The notes: generated by a model from the letters alone, not told the origin. DNA of 64,000 bases from Flavobacterium ichthyis (GCF_009915155.1 NZ_JAABLM010000009.1:94140-158139), one strand, 5' to 3'. Shown: positions 54,847 to 63,654, counted from the stretch's first letter. Translations and numbers: made by a program.

Positions 54847-55621
54847 ACGGTAATTTCTTAGCTTGGTTCCAATAAACATCCATTTCTGCAAGGGTCATTT
54901 CACTTAATTGTTTACCAGACTGGTTGGCTTTTTGTTCTAAATATTGAAACCTTTTGATGAATTTTTTATTGGTTTTTTCAAGCGCATCTTCCGGATTTAT
55001 TTTTAAGAATCGGGCATAATTTATTAAAGAAAAAAGCACGTCGCCAAATTCGGATTCCATTTTATCTTGATTGGCATTTTCGATTTCCGCTTTAAATTCT
55101 GTTAACTCCTCTTCCACTTTTTCCCAAACTTGCTTTGGCTCTTCCCAATCAAATCCCACTCCTTTTACTTTGTCCTGAATTCGGGACGCTTTGACCAAAG
55201 CCGGTAAACTTTTCGGAACGCCTTCTAAAACTGATTTTTTGCCTTCTTTTAATTTTAATTTTTCCCAGTTTTGCTTTACTTCTTCTTCATCGTTCACCTT
55301 TACATCGCCATAAATATGTGGATGACGGTGAATGAGCTTTTCGCAAATATCGTTGCAAACATCAGCAATATCAAAGGTTTCGGTTTCGCTTCCTATTTTG
55401 GCATAAAAAACAATGTGTAACAAAATATCGCCTAATTCTTTTTTGATTTCTTGCAAATTATTATCCAAAATGGCGTCGCCTAATTCGTAGGTTTCTTCAA
55501 TGGTGAGATGGCGTAATGACTGCAACGTTTGTTTTTTATCCCACGGACATTTTTCGCGCAAATCGTCCATGATATCAAGCAATCTGCCGAAGGCTTCTAG
55601 TTTTTGTTGTTTTGAATTCAT
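54845..55621 (-). CDS. mazG: Nucleoside triphosphate pyrophosphohydrolase MazG
   Basis: A 258-residue housecleaning enzyme that hydrolyses (d)NTPs to monophosphates and may lower (p)ppGpp stress signalling. Two MazG domains are visible: CPWDKKQT (25-32) with EExxE at 42-46 and ELGDILLH at 62-69, and the C-terminal EELTEF with FGDVLFSLIN. The ATG at 55621 is chosen; the longer frame to 55651 adds ten residues encoded partly by the preceding terminator. It starts 66 bases downstream of the pepD stop codon, beyond that gene's terminator. Confidence 0.95.
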   Translation of the reverse strand: MNSKQQKLEAFGRLLDIMDDLREKCPWDKKQTLQSLRHLTIEETYELGDAILDNNLQEIKKELGDILLHIVFYAKIGSETETFDIADVCNDICEKLIHRHPHIYGDVKVNDEEEVKQNWEKLKLKEGKKSVLEGVPKSLPALVKASRIQDKVKGVGFDWEEPKQVWEKVEEELTEFKAEIENANQDKMESEFGDVLFSLINYARFLKINPEDALEKTNKKFIKRFQYLEQKANQSGKQLSEMTLAEMDVYWNQAKKLP

Positions 55622-55633
55622 CTGGAAATTAAT

Positions 55634-55678
55634 GTAAAAAAAAATTGCCACAGAAAAAATAAATTTGCTGTGGCAATT
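55634..55678 (-). terminator. Intrinsic terminator after pepD
   Basis: An 11-bp perfect stem (AATTGCCACAG with CTGTGGCAATT), a 14-base loop and a long T tract on the minus strand. Confidence 0.85.
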
Positions 55679-55687
55679 GGAAGATTA

Positions 55688-57154
55688 TTAGTTTTTAGCA
55701 GGAATATTTTCGAGAATTTCCAACACAAATTTCCAATATTTTTGTGCCGAAGAAATACTAGCGCGTTCATCCGGACTATGAGCTCCTTTGATGGTTGGGC
55801 CAAAAGAAATCATGTCCATTTCCGGGTAATTGGTTCCCAAAATTCCGCATTCTAAACCTGCGTGACAAGCCACAACGTTAGGTTTTGAATTGTTTTGTTT
55901 TTGATAAATATCTTTGAGAACCTCAAAAATTTCCGAGTTTGCATTTGGTGTCCAACCCGGGTAAGATCCGGAAAATTCCACTTCGCAACCTATCAATTCA
56001 AATGCCGCACGAAGCGCATTTGCCAAATCAAATTTAGAACTTTCTACCGATGAACGGGTGAGGCATTGCACTGAAAGTTTTCCATTTCCAACTAAAACTT
56101 TTGCAATATTATTTGACGTTTCTACCAAGTCTGCAAAATCCGGACTCATTCGGTAAACGCCATTGTGTGCCGTGTACATTGCTCTTACAAAATAAAATTG
56201 CGCAGCCGTGGGCATTACTTTTTTAGGAGTTTCGCTTAATCTTTCGAAGGTAATTTCAAGTTTGGGTTCTGTGGTTTTGAATTCAGTTTTGATTTCGTTA
56301 ACAATTTCTTGCATGTCAAAAACAAAAGCTTCGTCGTAAACTTCGGCAATAATTACTTTCGCCACGCTTTCTCGGGGAATGGCATTTCGCAAACTTCCAC
56401 CTTGAATTTCAGATATTTGCAAACCAAAGTTATCAAAACCGTCAAACAAAAGTCGGTTCATAATTTTATTGGCATTGCCTAAACCTTTGTCAATATCCAT
56501 CCCGGAATGTCCACCGTTTAAACCTTTTACGGTAATTTGGTAACCCACCGAACCTTCAGGCGTTTCTTCCTCATCATATTCTGCAGTGGCCGTCACATCA
56601 ACGCCTCCAGCACAACCGATATCAATTTCATCGTCTTCTTCAGTATCGAGATTAAGTAAAATTTCGCCCGAAAGCAAACCACCTTTTAATCCCATTGCAC
56701 CCGTCATGCCGGTTTCTTCGTCAATGGTAAAAAGCGCTTCAATTGCGGGATGCGGAATATCTTTGGATTCTAAAATTGCCATAATTGTGGCAACACCAAG
56801 ACCGTTATCGGCACCAAGAGTTGTTCCTTTTGCACGAACCCAATCACCATCCACAAACATCTCAATTCCTTGTTTGTCAAAGTCGAAAACAGTGTCATTA
56901 TTTTTTTGGTGAACCATGTCTAAATGCGATTGCATCACGATGGTTTTACGATTTTCCATTCCGGAAGTAGCTGGTTTCTTGATAATTACGTTACCCACTT
57001 CATCTTCAATGGTTTCTAATCCAAGATTTTTTCCGAAATCTTTCATAAAAGCGATGACGCGTTCTTCTTTTTTCGAAGGACGAGGTACGGCGTTTAAATC
57101 GGCAAATTTATTCCAAAGTTGTTTTGGCTCAAGGTTTCTTATTTCTTGATTCAT
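55688..57154 (-). CDS. pepD: Aminoacyl-histidine dipeptidase (peptidase M20)
   Basis: A 488-residue metallopeptidase that cleaves Xaa-His dipeptides such as carnosine. The metal ligands of the M20 family are visible: His77 and Asp79 (MQSHLDMVHQ), bridging Asp116 (GADNGLG) and the Glu146/Glu147 pair (DEETGMTGA); later, SFGPTIKGAHSPDER contains the last His. The middle lid domain follows RNAIPRE. No signal peptide, so it is cytoplasmic. Its ATG overlaps the end of the ferredoxin-like gene by four bases (57151-57154), so translation is coupled. Confidence 0.94.
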   Translation of the reverse strand: MNQEIRNLEPKQLWNKFADLNAVPRPSKKEERVIAFMKDFGKNLGLETIEDEVGNVIIKKPATSGMENRKTIVMQSHLDMVHQKNNDTVFDFDKQGIEMFVDGDWVRAKGTTLGADNGLGVATIMAILESKDIPHPAIEALFTIDEETGMTGAMGLKGGLLSGEILLNLDTEEDDEIDIGCAGGVDVTATAEYDEEETPEGSVGYQITVKGLNGGHSGMDIDKGLGNANKIMNRLLFDGFDNFGLQISEIQGGSLRNAIPRESVAKVIIAEVYDEAFVFDMQEIVNEIKTEFKTTEPKLEITFERLSETPKKVMPTAAQFYFVRAMYTAHNGVYRMSPDFADLVETSNNIAKVLVGNGKLSVQCLTRSSVESSKFDLANALRAAFELIGCEVEFSGSYPGWTPNANSEIFEVLKDIYQKQNNSKPNVVACHAGLECGILGTNYPEMDMISFGPTIKGAHSPDERASISSAQKYWKFVLEILENIPAKN

Positions 57155-57429
57155 TCTTTATGATGGTTTTCTATTAAATATTCGCTAAAAATTTTTTCGA
57201 CATTTCGCTCAGAAACTTCTCCAAACCAAAGATTCTGGGGTTGTAAAGCAATAACAGGAGCGCATTTACAATTGTCTGTACAATACATTTTTTGGATCAT
57301 AATTTCTTTTTTCAAACCAGCTTCTTTTAAAATTGATTTAAAAATTTTCCGGTTTTGCTTGTTTTCCTTTCCACATTTGCTTCCATCACAAAAGAGCACT
57401 ACTTTTGAAGGAACGTCCAGTTTTTTCAT
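57151..57429 (-). CDS. Thioredoxin-like [2Fe-2S] ferredoxin
   Basis: A 92-residue protein resembling the NuoE-like thioredoxin-fold ferredoxins. Cys14 and Cys19 (FCDGSKCGKEN) and Cys50 and Cys54 (MYCTDNCKCAPVI) are the likely cluster ligands, with an extra Cys56. It may be an electron carrier or a cluster-sensing partner. It precedes pepD in a two-gene unit, an association with no obvious functional reason. A -7 box lies upstream. Confidence 0.82.
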   Translation of the reverse strand: MKKLDVPSKVVLFCDGSKCGKENKQNRKIFKSILKEAGLKKEIMIQKMYCTDNCKCAPVIALQPQNLWFGEVSERNVEKIFSEYLIENHHKE

Positions 57430-57448
57430 CTTGCTAAATTTTGCCTTA

Positions 57449-57456
57449 CAAAGTTA
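57449..57456 (-). promoter_or_regulatory. Probable -7 box of the ferredoxin-pepD unit
   Basis: The complement reads TAACTTTG, a full match, 20 bases before the ATG at 57429. No -33 box at normal spacing. Confidence 0.5.
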
Positions 57457-57508
57457 CAAAATACAAGACGATTGAGCAGGTAGTATTTATTCTTTATCTC
57501 AAAAAACA

Positions 57509-58600
57509 ATGTCACGTAAATATATTTTACCTATTTTTTTAGTGATTCAAATTATTATGGTGAGAATTGCAGCCCAATTTCCCGAAGTTATTGAAAATTA
57601 TTACAGCAATGGAATTTATTTGTGTATTTCAAAAATTTCTCACACTTTATTTGGGAAAATTCCATTTTCAATGGGCGATGTTATGTATATAGTTTTAATT
57701 CTTTTAATAATAAAATACATTTTTAAAAACAGAAAAAATATTTTCAGCAGAACCGCTTGGAAATTGTATTGGAAATCATTTTTTTTAAAAATAACAAGCT
57801 GTTTATCAATTATTTATTTTATGTTTCATTTGCTTTGGGGAATGAATTACTACCGATTGCCATTATTTGAAAAAATGGAAATGGACAAAGAATACACCGA
57901 AGCAGAATTAATGGTTTTTACCAAAAAATTGATTGCCAAAACTAATGAAATTCAATTGAAAATTACAACTGATAGTTTGCAAAAAATTGAAAATCCTCTA
58001 ACGGAAAAAATGATTTATCAACAATCTGTAATTGGATATAAAAATTTGTCGAAAGAATATCCTTACCTTAGATATGAAATTCCGAGCGTGAAAAATTCTT
58101 TGGTGAGTTTGCCCTTGACTTACATGGGATTTGGCGGTTATTTGAATCCGTTTACCAATGAAGCGCAAGTAAATTATAAAATTCCGAAATACAATTTCCC
58201 AACGACTTCCACGCATGAAATGGCACATCAATTGGGTTATGCCTCTGAGAGTGAAGCCAATTTTATTGGGTTTTTGGCTTCCATTGAAAATGAAAATATT
58301 TACTTTCAATATTCAGGTTATGCTTATGCTTTAAAATATTGTTTGGCAAATTTGGAAAGATTTGGAGAAGGAAAAAGCGAAAAATTTTTACCATTAATCA
58401 ACCCTGGAATTTTAAAAAATTTTCAGGAATCACGCGATTTTTGGGACAGTTACCAAACCCCAATTGATACATTTTTTCATTTTTTTTACGATAAATTTTT
58501 AAAAGCCAACCAGCAAAAAGACGGCTTGGAAAGCTATAATAAATTTGTGGGGTTGATGATGGGGTATTTTCATAAAAATCCCGAAGCGTTTGGGTTTTGA
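57509..58600 (+). CDS. DUF3810 membrane protein with HExxH motif
   Basis: A 363-residue protein with helices near residues 5-23, 55-72 and 95-112 and a large soluble C-terminal domain. It carries STHEMAHQLGYASESEANF: HEMAH at 236-240 with Glu248 downstream, the layout of a zinc metallopeptidase (HExxH plus a third ligand). The domain lies on one side of the membrane, probably the periplasm. Proteolytic activity is inferred from the motif only; the family is unassigned. Confidence 0.85.
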   Translation: MSRKYILPIFLVIQIIMVRIAAQFPEVIENYYSNGIYLCISKISHTLFGKIPFSMGDVMYIVLILLIIKYIFKNRKNIFSRTAWKLYWKSFFLKITSCLSIIYFMFHLLWGMNYYRLPLFEKMEMDKEYTEAELMVFTKKLIAKTNEIQLKITTDSLQKIENPLTEKMIYQQSVIGYKNLSKEYPYLRYEIPSVKNSLVSLPLTYMGFGGYLNPFTNEAQVNYKIPKYNFPTTSTHEMAHQLGYASESEANFIGFLASIENENIYFQYSGYAYALKYCLANLERFGEGKSEKFLPLINPGILKNFQESRDFWDSYQTPIDTFFHFFYDKFLKANQQKDGLESYNKFVGLMMGYFHKNPEAFGF

Positions 58601-58631
58601 CTAAAATTAATTCTGTAAAATTAATTTCCAA

Positions 58632-59936
58632 TCAAATCTCATCAAACGTAAAGCTGGTGAAATTTTTCTTTTTGTACGGACGGATAATCAATCTTCCTTC
58701 GCGGTCGAAACGGATGTAATTGTAAAGCCAATTCAGGAACACAACGGCTTTGTTCTTGAATCCAATCAACGAAAAAAGGTGTACAAACATCCATACGAAC
58801 CAAGCAAAAACGCCGTGAAAATGGTATTTAGGCAAATCTACAACGGCTTTATTTCTACCAATTGTTGCCATCGAACCTTTGTCATTGTAGCTAAAAGGTT
58901 TCATGGCTTGGTTTTTTAATAACCTTTCCAAATTTTCGCCTAAATGTTTTCCTTGCTGGATGGCAGGTTGCGCCATTTGTGGATGACCTTGCGGAAATTC
59001 TTCGCTGGTCATGGAAGCAATATCGCCCAAGGCAAAAATATTTTCAAAACCTAAAACTTGGTTGAAGTGATTGACTTTGATGCGTTCTACTCTTTCAACC
59101 ATAGCAGAAACTGGCAATCCGTTGACGGTTGCTCCTTGAACTCCAGCTGTCCAAATTAATGTGGCGGTTTCGAGCGTTAGTGAAGTGTTTGTAGTGATGT
59201 TTCGACCGTCGTAACTCGTAACGCGAACATTTTTGAGCACATTTACTCCTAAATTAATCAAATATTTTTCGGCAGCGGCAGACGATTTTTCGCTCATGGT
59301 GTTGAGGATTCTGTCGCCACTTTGAATGAGGTTGATTTGCATTTTGCTGATGTCGAGATCCGGATAATCTTTTTGGAGAATGGCGTTTTTCATTTCGGCT
59401 AAAGCTCCGGCAAGTTCGACGCCTGTTGGTCCGCCACCAACTAAGACAAAGTTAATTAATGCTTGTCGCTCGTGTTCATCAGTGCAAAGCAAAGCTTGTT
59501 CAAAATTTTCGAGAATTAAACTGCGAATGTTGAGCGATTGCGGAATGGTTTTCATGGCAATGCTGTTTCGCTCAATTTCTTTGTTGCCAAAATAATTGGT
59601 TTTGGAACCTGTGGCAATGACGAGATAATCATAAGAAAGTTCGCCAATATCGGCAATGATTTTTTGGTTATTGGTGTCAATTTCGTTGACGTGACATAAA
59701 CGAAAATAAAAATTTTCATGATGGTGAATTACTTTTCTAATGGGATATGCAATGGAACCTGCTTCTAAACCACCTGTTGCCACTTGATAAAGCAAAGGTT
59801 GAAAGGTGTGGTAATTATGCTTGTCTAACAGTACGACTTGAAGGGATTGGCTTTTTAATTTTTTTGCCAAAGCAATTCCGGCGAAGCCGCCACCGATGAT
59901 GATAATTCTTGGGAGTTTACTGTCAGGGATATTCAT
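58632..59936 (-). CDS. ndh: Type II NADH dehydrogenase (NDH-2), FAD-dependent
   Basis: A 434-residue peripheral membrane enzyme that passes electrons from NADH to menaquinone without pumping protons. The N-terminal FAD motif IIIIGGGFAG is at 11-20, and the second (NADH) motif VLVGGGPTGVELAGALAE follows near residue 163. It ends with FALGDIAS and a C-terminal region (FHGVFAWFVWMFVHLFSLIGF) that anchors it to the membrane. The Asp in LGDIA contacts FAD. It converges with DUF3810. Confidence 0.93.
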   Translation of the reverse strand: MNIPDSKLPRIIIIGGGFAGIALAKKLKSQSLQVVLLDKHNYHTFQPLLYQVATGGLEAGSIAYPIRKVIHHHENFYFRLCHVNEIDTNNQKIIADIGELSYDYLVIATGSKTNYFGNKEIERNSIAMKTIPQSLNIRSLILENFEQALLCTDEHERQALINFVLVGGGPTGVELAGALAEMKNAILQKDYPDLDISKMQINLIQSGDRILNTMSEKSSAAAEKYLINLGVNVLKNVRVTSYDGRNITTNTSLTLETATLIWTAGVQGATVNGLPVSAMVERVERIKVNHFNQVLGFENIFALGDIASMTSEEFPQGHPQMAQPAIQQGKHLGENLERLLKNQAMKPFSYNDKGSMATIGRNKAVVDLPKYHFHGVFAWFVWMFVHLFSLIGFKNKAVVFLNWLYNYIRFDREGRLIIRPYKKKNFTSFTFDEI

Positions 59937-60363
59937 TTGGTTGGATTTGATTAAATGATTTAATGATTGAAATATTAAAAAAATTATAATTCAGATGATT
60001 ATTGAACCATTAAGGGATTAAGATAATTAAGGTTTTTGTTTTTGTTGGTGCAATGTACGAAAGTTTTTAGGTAAAGTGATATGGTTTATTTGGCAGAAAA
60101 ACATTGTGTTTAAAATTTTCTAAAGATTTTCTATTTGATTTACCTTATAAAAAATATAAGAATTTTTAAGTTTTTGGGGTGCAAAGTTGAAATTTTGAAC
60201 CTTGAATCTTGAAACTTTAAAACCTGAAACTTTAAACTTTAAACTTTAAACTAACTTTCCAAAAAGCGAACTACTTTTTAGCCCCGTCCCGAAGCTTCGG
60301 GAGGCTTCTGAAAAAAATTATTTTATTTTGTAACGTTTTTGGTTTTTTACTTACTAACGTGTA
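59937..60363. other. Gap of 427 bases without a gene
   Basis: AT-rich sequence with TGATTTAATGATT-like words, a GAAACTTTAAACTTTAAAC low-complexity tract (60190-60255) and the perfect 14-base palindrome CCCGAAGCTTCGGG (60288-60301), preceded by TTTTAGCCCCGT. The last 35 bases contain GTAACG (60330-60335) and TAACG (60355-60359), which could be an ECF-type autoregulatory promoter. I see no open frame worth calling. Confidence 0.5.
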
Positions 60364-60858
60364 ATGGAACAAAGTTTAGAACAGTCTTTTGTGAAGCAGT
60401 TGAAGGATAATCAAAATATTATCCACAAGATTTGCCGACTTTATACTTCTGGGGAAGATGCCCATAATGATTTGTTCCAGGAAATTACGATTCAATTATG
60501 GAAAGCTTATCCGAAGTTTCGAGGTGATGCAAAATTTTCGACTTGGGCTTATCGGGTGGCATTGAATACGGCGATTACGTTGTACAGAAAAAGTACGCGA
60601 ACTGTAAATACGATGGAGTTTGACACGGCCAAACATTTTGTGAAACAGGAGGAGTATGATTATGAGGAGGAAGAACAAATAAAATTGTTGTACAAGGCTG
60701 TTTATCAATTAAATGACATTGAAAAAGCACTGGTTTTTATGTACTTAGAAGATAAGAATTATGAGGAAATTGCGGAAACTTTAGGGATTAGCGAGGTGAA
60801 TGCTCGGGTGAAAATGAACAGGATTAAGGGGAAGTTAAAAAAAATATTGAACCCGTAA
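60364..60858 (+). CDS. ECF-type sigma-70 family sigma factor
   Basis: A 164-residue sigma factor with region 2 (NDLFQEITIQLWKAYPKF, then FSTWAYRVALNTAIT) and region 4 helix-turn-helix (NYEEIAETLGISEVNARVKMNRIKGKL), as in extracytoplasmic-function sigma factors. The linker is acidic (EEYDYEEEEQIK). It probably reads a small regulon, perhaps including its own promoter. The following gene starts 12 bases later and could encode its regulator. Confidence 0.92.
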   Translation: MEQSLEQSFVKQLKDNQNIIHKICRLYTSGEDAHNDLFQEITIQLWKAYPKFRGDAKFSTWAYRVALNTAITLYRKSTRTVNTMEFDTAKHFVKQEEYDYEEEEQIKLLYKAVYQLNDIEKALVFMYLEDKNYEEIAETLGISEVNARVKMNRIKGKLKKILNP

Positions 60859-60870
60859 GGGCAAGGAAAT

Positions 60871-61512
60871 ATGGAAGAGTTAGATTTATTAAAGAAAGAC
60901 TGGAAACGAAGCGAGGGTAATTTTCGCCAAATTTCTGAGCTTGACATTTACAAAATGATCCACAAAAGTTCGTCGTCTGTGGTGAAGTGGATTTTGGTAA
61001 TCAGTATGATTGAATTTGTCGTTTTGACCGTTTTAGGACTTGTGGTTTCAGACGAAAACTACGTTCAACGGTTAGAAATGATGCATATCTTGACGGTGAT
61101 GAATGTGTTGACGTATTTGAACTACGCCGTGGTAATTGGCTTTATTTATTTTTTCTACAAAAATTTCAGAGCGATTTCGGTGACGGACTCAGCTAAAAAT
61201 TTGATGAAAAGTATTTTAAAGTCACGCAAAACGGTACAATATTACATTTACTACAACCTGACGATGTTTGTATTTATTTTTGCGTTGGTGCTAGTTTGTA
61301 GTTGTATGTACGATCCAAAAATGATTGAAACTTTTAATCAGATTTCTCAGCATGACAATTCGACGCTTATCTGGATTGTAACGGCAGTTTTATTTATAGT
61401 CATGTTTGCCGCCATGTTTGGACTATTTTGGTTGTTTTACCGATTGGTTTACGGATTTTTACTACGTAAATTGTATAAAAACTATCAAGAGTTAAAAAAG
61501 ATTGAGTTATAA
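60871..61512 (+). CDS. Membrane protein, possible anti-sigma partner
   Basis: A 213-residue protein with an N-terminal cytoplasmic region (LDLLKKDWKRSEGNFRQIS, then DIYKMIHKSSSSVVKW) and four hydrophobic helices (about residues 40-60, 75-95, 120-140 and 170-195). The location directly downstream of an ECF sigma gene suggests an anti-sigma role, but no zinc anti-sigma motif (HxxxCxxC) is seen. Some databases call similar proteins beta-carotene monooxygenase, which has no support here. Its stop is followed by a terminator. Confidence 0.6.
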   Translation: MEELDLLKKDWKRSEGNFRQISELDIYKMIHKSSSSVVKWILVISMIEFVVLTVLGLVVSDENYVQRLEMMHILTVMNVLTYLNYAVVIGFIYFFYKNFRAISVTDSAKNLMKSILKSRKTVQYYIYYNLTMFVFIFALVLVCSCMYDPKMIETFNQISQHDNSTLIWIVTAVLFIVMFAAMFGLFWLFYRLVYGFLLRKLYKNYQELKKIEL

Positions 61513-61515
61513 AAG

Positions 61516-61540
61516 AAAATCCGCCGATGCGGATTTTTTA
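61516..61540. terminator. Bidirectional terminator after the sigma-factor unit
   Basis: A 9-bp stem (AAAATCCGC with GCGGATTTT) with a 4-base loop and T tracts on both strands, between convergent genes. Confidence 0.85.
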
Positions 61541-61542
61541 TT

Positions 61543-62358
61543 TTAGTATTCCCATCGGCGTTTTTTGTTGAGTTCTTCTTCGGTTTGTAAAACTTCTTCC
61601 TGAATTTCAGGCGCCAAAACTTTTAAAAAAGACGGGTGCTGCTCGATGGCGTATTCTACCATTTCCACAATATCTTCAACCGAATTATTTTCGTAATCAA
61701 TTTGCAAAGGTTCTTTGATGATAAACGATTGAAGAATACCTTTTTTCTTTAATCGAAGTCCTTTACGGTCAAACGATCTGCGGAAACCGTCAATAACAAT
61801 CGGAACCACGATGGGTTTATGTTGCTTAATAATATGAGCCGTTCCTTTCCTAACTGGTTTAAACGAACGCGTGGTGCCTTGCGGGAAAGTGATGACCCAA
61901 CCGTCTTCAAGAGCGATTTTTATATTTTCGGTATCGTTTAAATTTACTTCACGTTGCACATCTTTTCCTTTGGAACGCCATGTTCTTTCTACCGTAATCG
62001 CTCCAGCATACGATAAAATTCGTGGTAGCAAACCTTCTTTCATGGTTTCCTTGGCGGCAACGTAATAAATATTTAATTTGGGATTCCAGATATAACCAAT
62101 GTTTTTAATGCTGTCTTCTCGGCCTTTCAATGCGGCGTTGAAAACATGAAACATGGCGACAACATCGGCAAAATAAGTCTGGTGATTGGAGATAAAAAGT
62201 ACGTTTTTGTCGGGTAAATTTCTAATGATTTCCGAACCTTCGATTATGAGTTCGTTGAAGCCTCGGTACCTCCGATGCGTGAGCATTCCAAAAAACCGAA
62301 TGAGCCATTTTTTTAAAAAAAGTATATGTCCGAAAGGATTTCTTTTAAATAATCCCAT
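61543..62358 (-). CDS. 1-acyl-sn-glycerol-3-phosphate acyltransferase-like protein (PlsC family)
   Basis: A 271-residue enzyme of the PlsC superfamily. The first acyltransferase block SNHQTYFADVVAMF supplies the catalytic His and Asp (NHxxxxD). The second block corresponds to AITVER, and FPQGTTRS replaces the usual FPEGTRS: the Gln in place of Glu in block III is a variant that may alter glycerol-phosphate binding. Function in phospholipid or other acyl-lipid synthesis is inferred. A TAAATTTG -7 box is at 62383-62390. Confidence 0.85.
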   Translation of the reverse strand: MGLFKRNPFGHILFLKKWLIRFFGMLTHRRYRGFNELIIEGSEIIRNLPDKNVLFISNHQTYFADVVAMFHVFNAALKGREDSIKNIGYIWNPKLNIYYVAAKETMKEGLLPRILSYAGAITVERTWRSKGKDVQREVNLNDTENIKIALEDGWVITFPQGTTRSFKPVRKGTAHIIKQHKPIVVPIVIDGFRRSFDRKGLRLKKKGILQSFIIKEPLQIDYENNSVEDIVEMVEYAIEQHPSFLKVLAPEIQEEVLQTEEELNKKRRWEY

Positions 62359-62382
62359 ATTTTATTTTATATTTTAGAACGG

Positions 62383-62390
62383 CAAATTTA
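62383..62390 (-). promoter_or_regulatory. Probable -7 box of the plsC-like gene
   Basis: The complement reads TAAATTTG, a full match, 25 bases before the ATG at 62358. It lies just 12 bases beyond the end of the Nudix gene. Confidence 0.45.
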
Positions 62391-62401
62391 CGAAAACAAC
62401 C

Positions 62402-63040
62402 TTATTCTAACGCAGACTTTATCACTTCTTTAAGTTCATTTAGCATCATGGCTGTTGCACCCCAAACCACAAATTCGCCAAATTTAAACGCCGGAACTTC
62501 CCAGTTTTCGGCGTAAGAAGTGGTAAGTGAAACTTCTGAAACATTGGCATCGTCTAAAATTTCATCAATGGAAACTTCGATCATGCCGGCAACTTCTCGT
62601 TCGCTTGGATTGAAAATAATTTCAGAATGTGACAAACCCAAAAAAGGTGTTACCACAAAATTACTTGGCGGAATAAATATTTCTGAAAATTGGCGAATGA
62701 CTTCGATGGAATCCTTGTTAATACCAATTTCTTCAAACGTTTCCCGCAAAGCCGTTTGTTCTAAATCGACATCAGAAAGTTCTACTTTTCCACCGGGAAA
62801 GGCAATTTGCGACGAATGAACGCCTCTGTACGAATTTCGTAAGATTAGGGCTAAAAAAATTTCGTTGTTTTTAGGATAAAAAAACATCATCACGGCTGCT
62901 TTTTCAATATTTTCAGAAAAAAAAGGCGGTTTGAGCGTGGCAATTCGATCCAAAGGAGCCATTTTAGCGTGGGCTTCAAAACCCGGTAAGTAAAGATTTG
63001 TTATTTTTGGGAGAAATTTTACAAACTCAGAATATTTCAT
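62402..63040 (-). CDS. Nudix hydrolase, CoA-pyrophosphatase type
   Basis: A 212-residue Nudix protein resembling NudL/Nudt7-type CoA pyrophosphatases, which split CoA into 3',5'-ADP and phosphopantetheine. The CoA-type flank HSSQIAFPGGKVE is at 75-87, and the catalytic helix ALRETFEEIG is at 97-106. The C-terminal AYGAT-like YAENWEVPAFKFG is typical. It lies 43 bases upstream of the plsC-like gene on the same strand; both could act in lipid metabolism. Confidence 0.9.
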   Translation of the reverse strand: MKYSEFVKFLPKITNLYLPGFEAHAKMAPLDRIATLKPPFFSENIEKAAVMMFFYPKNNEIFLALILRNSYRGVHSSQIAFPGGKVELSDVDLEQTALRETFEEIGINKDSIEVIRQFSEIFIPPSNFVVTPFLGLSHSEIIFNPSEREVAGMIEVSIDEILDDANVSEVSLTTSYAENWEVPAFKFGEFVVWGATAMMLNELKEVIKSALE

Positions 63041-63088
63041 TTTGGTATTTTTTGTAAATTAAAGATACCAAATAAAAATTAGAAAATC

Positions 63089-63532
63089 ATGTACAGCAAA
63101 GCCGAAGCACAAATCATCAAAAAAGAATTCTGGATAAAATTTGCCGAAGAATACCCCCGAAAATGGTTGCTGTACGACACCAAAATAAAAGATTTTACCT
63201 TTAAGTTTTATGTGGATAATAAAAAAGCGCAAGTGATGATCGACATTGAACCAAAAGACGAAAACAAACGGAAAATCTACTTCGAGAAAGTGGAGTCCTT
63301 GAAGCAGATTTTGTTAGATGACTTTTTACCTGAAGCGATTTTTGAAAGAAATTTTCATCTAGAAACCGGAAAAGTCATCAGCAAAGTGTGGGTTGAAAAA
63401 AACGGAATTAGCTTGATGAACCGCAATACTTGGCAGGAAATCTTTGATTTCTTTTACCAAAATATGGATGCGTTTGAGCGATTTTTTTATGAGTATCGGT
63501 ATTATATTGAGGATTTGGAAGTGAATACTTGA
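63089..63532 (+). CDS. DUF4268 domain-containing protein
   Basis: A 147-residue soluble protein covering the DUF4268 domain from end to end: KEFWIKFAEEYP, VDNKKAQVMIDIE, then SKVWVEKNGISLMNRNTW and FFYQNMDAFERFFYEYR. Related domains occur at the C-termini of nuclease-like proteins in other bacteria; here it is a stand-alone protein. No catalytic role is known. It is transcribed away from the Nudix gene, with 48 bases between the two starts. Confidence 0.85.
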   Translation: MYSKAEAQIIKKEFWIKFAEEYPRKWLLYDTKIKDFTFKFYVDNKKAQVMIDIEPKDENKRKIYFEKVESLKQILLDDFLPEAIFERNFHLETGKVISKVWVEKNGISLMNRNTWQEIFDFFYQNMDAFERFFYEYRYYIEDLEVNT

Positions 63533-63543
63533 TTGATTTTTTT

Positions 63544-63654
63544 GGGCGTGTCCCTCCGCAAGCTCCGGGTCGGGCTTTTCGTTTCAAGTCCTCCCTCGTC
63601 GTTCCTCCTCGCTGTGGGCTTTTCACTTCAATCCCTCACGCAAGTAAGTGCACA
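63544..63654 (-). repeat. GC-rich structured repeat, class 2
   Basis: On the minus strand it runs from GCGTGAGGGATTGAAG, AAAAGCCC, a variable G-rich centre, GAAACGAAAAGCCCGACC to GGACACGCCC. The ends GCGTG and CACGC can pair. The word order (GATTGAAG, a G/A-rich centre, then AAACGAAAAGCC) mirrors the class 1 elements at 2341, 13270, 13528, 44945 and 52618. It is much more GC-rich than the surroundings. Long frames through it on either strand are not gene-like. Confidence 0.55.
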
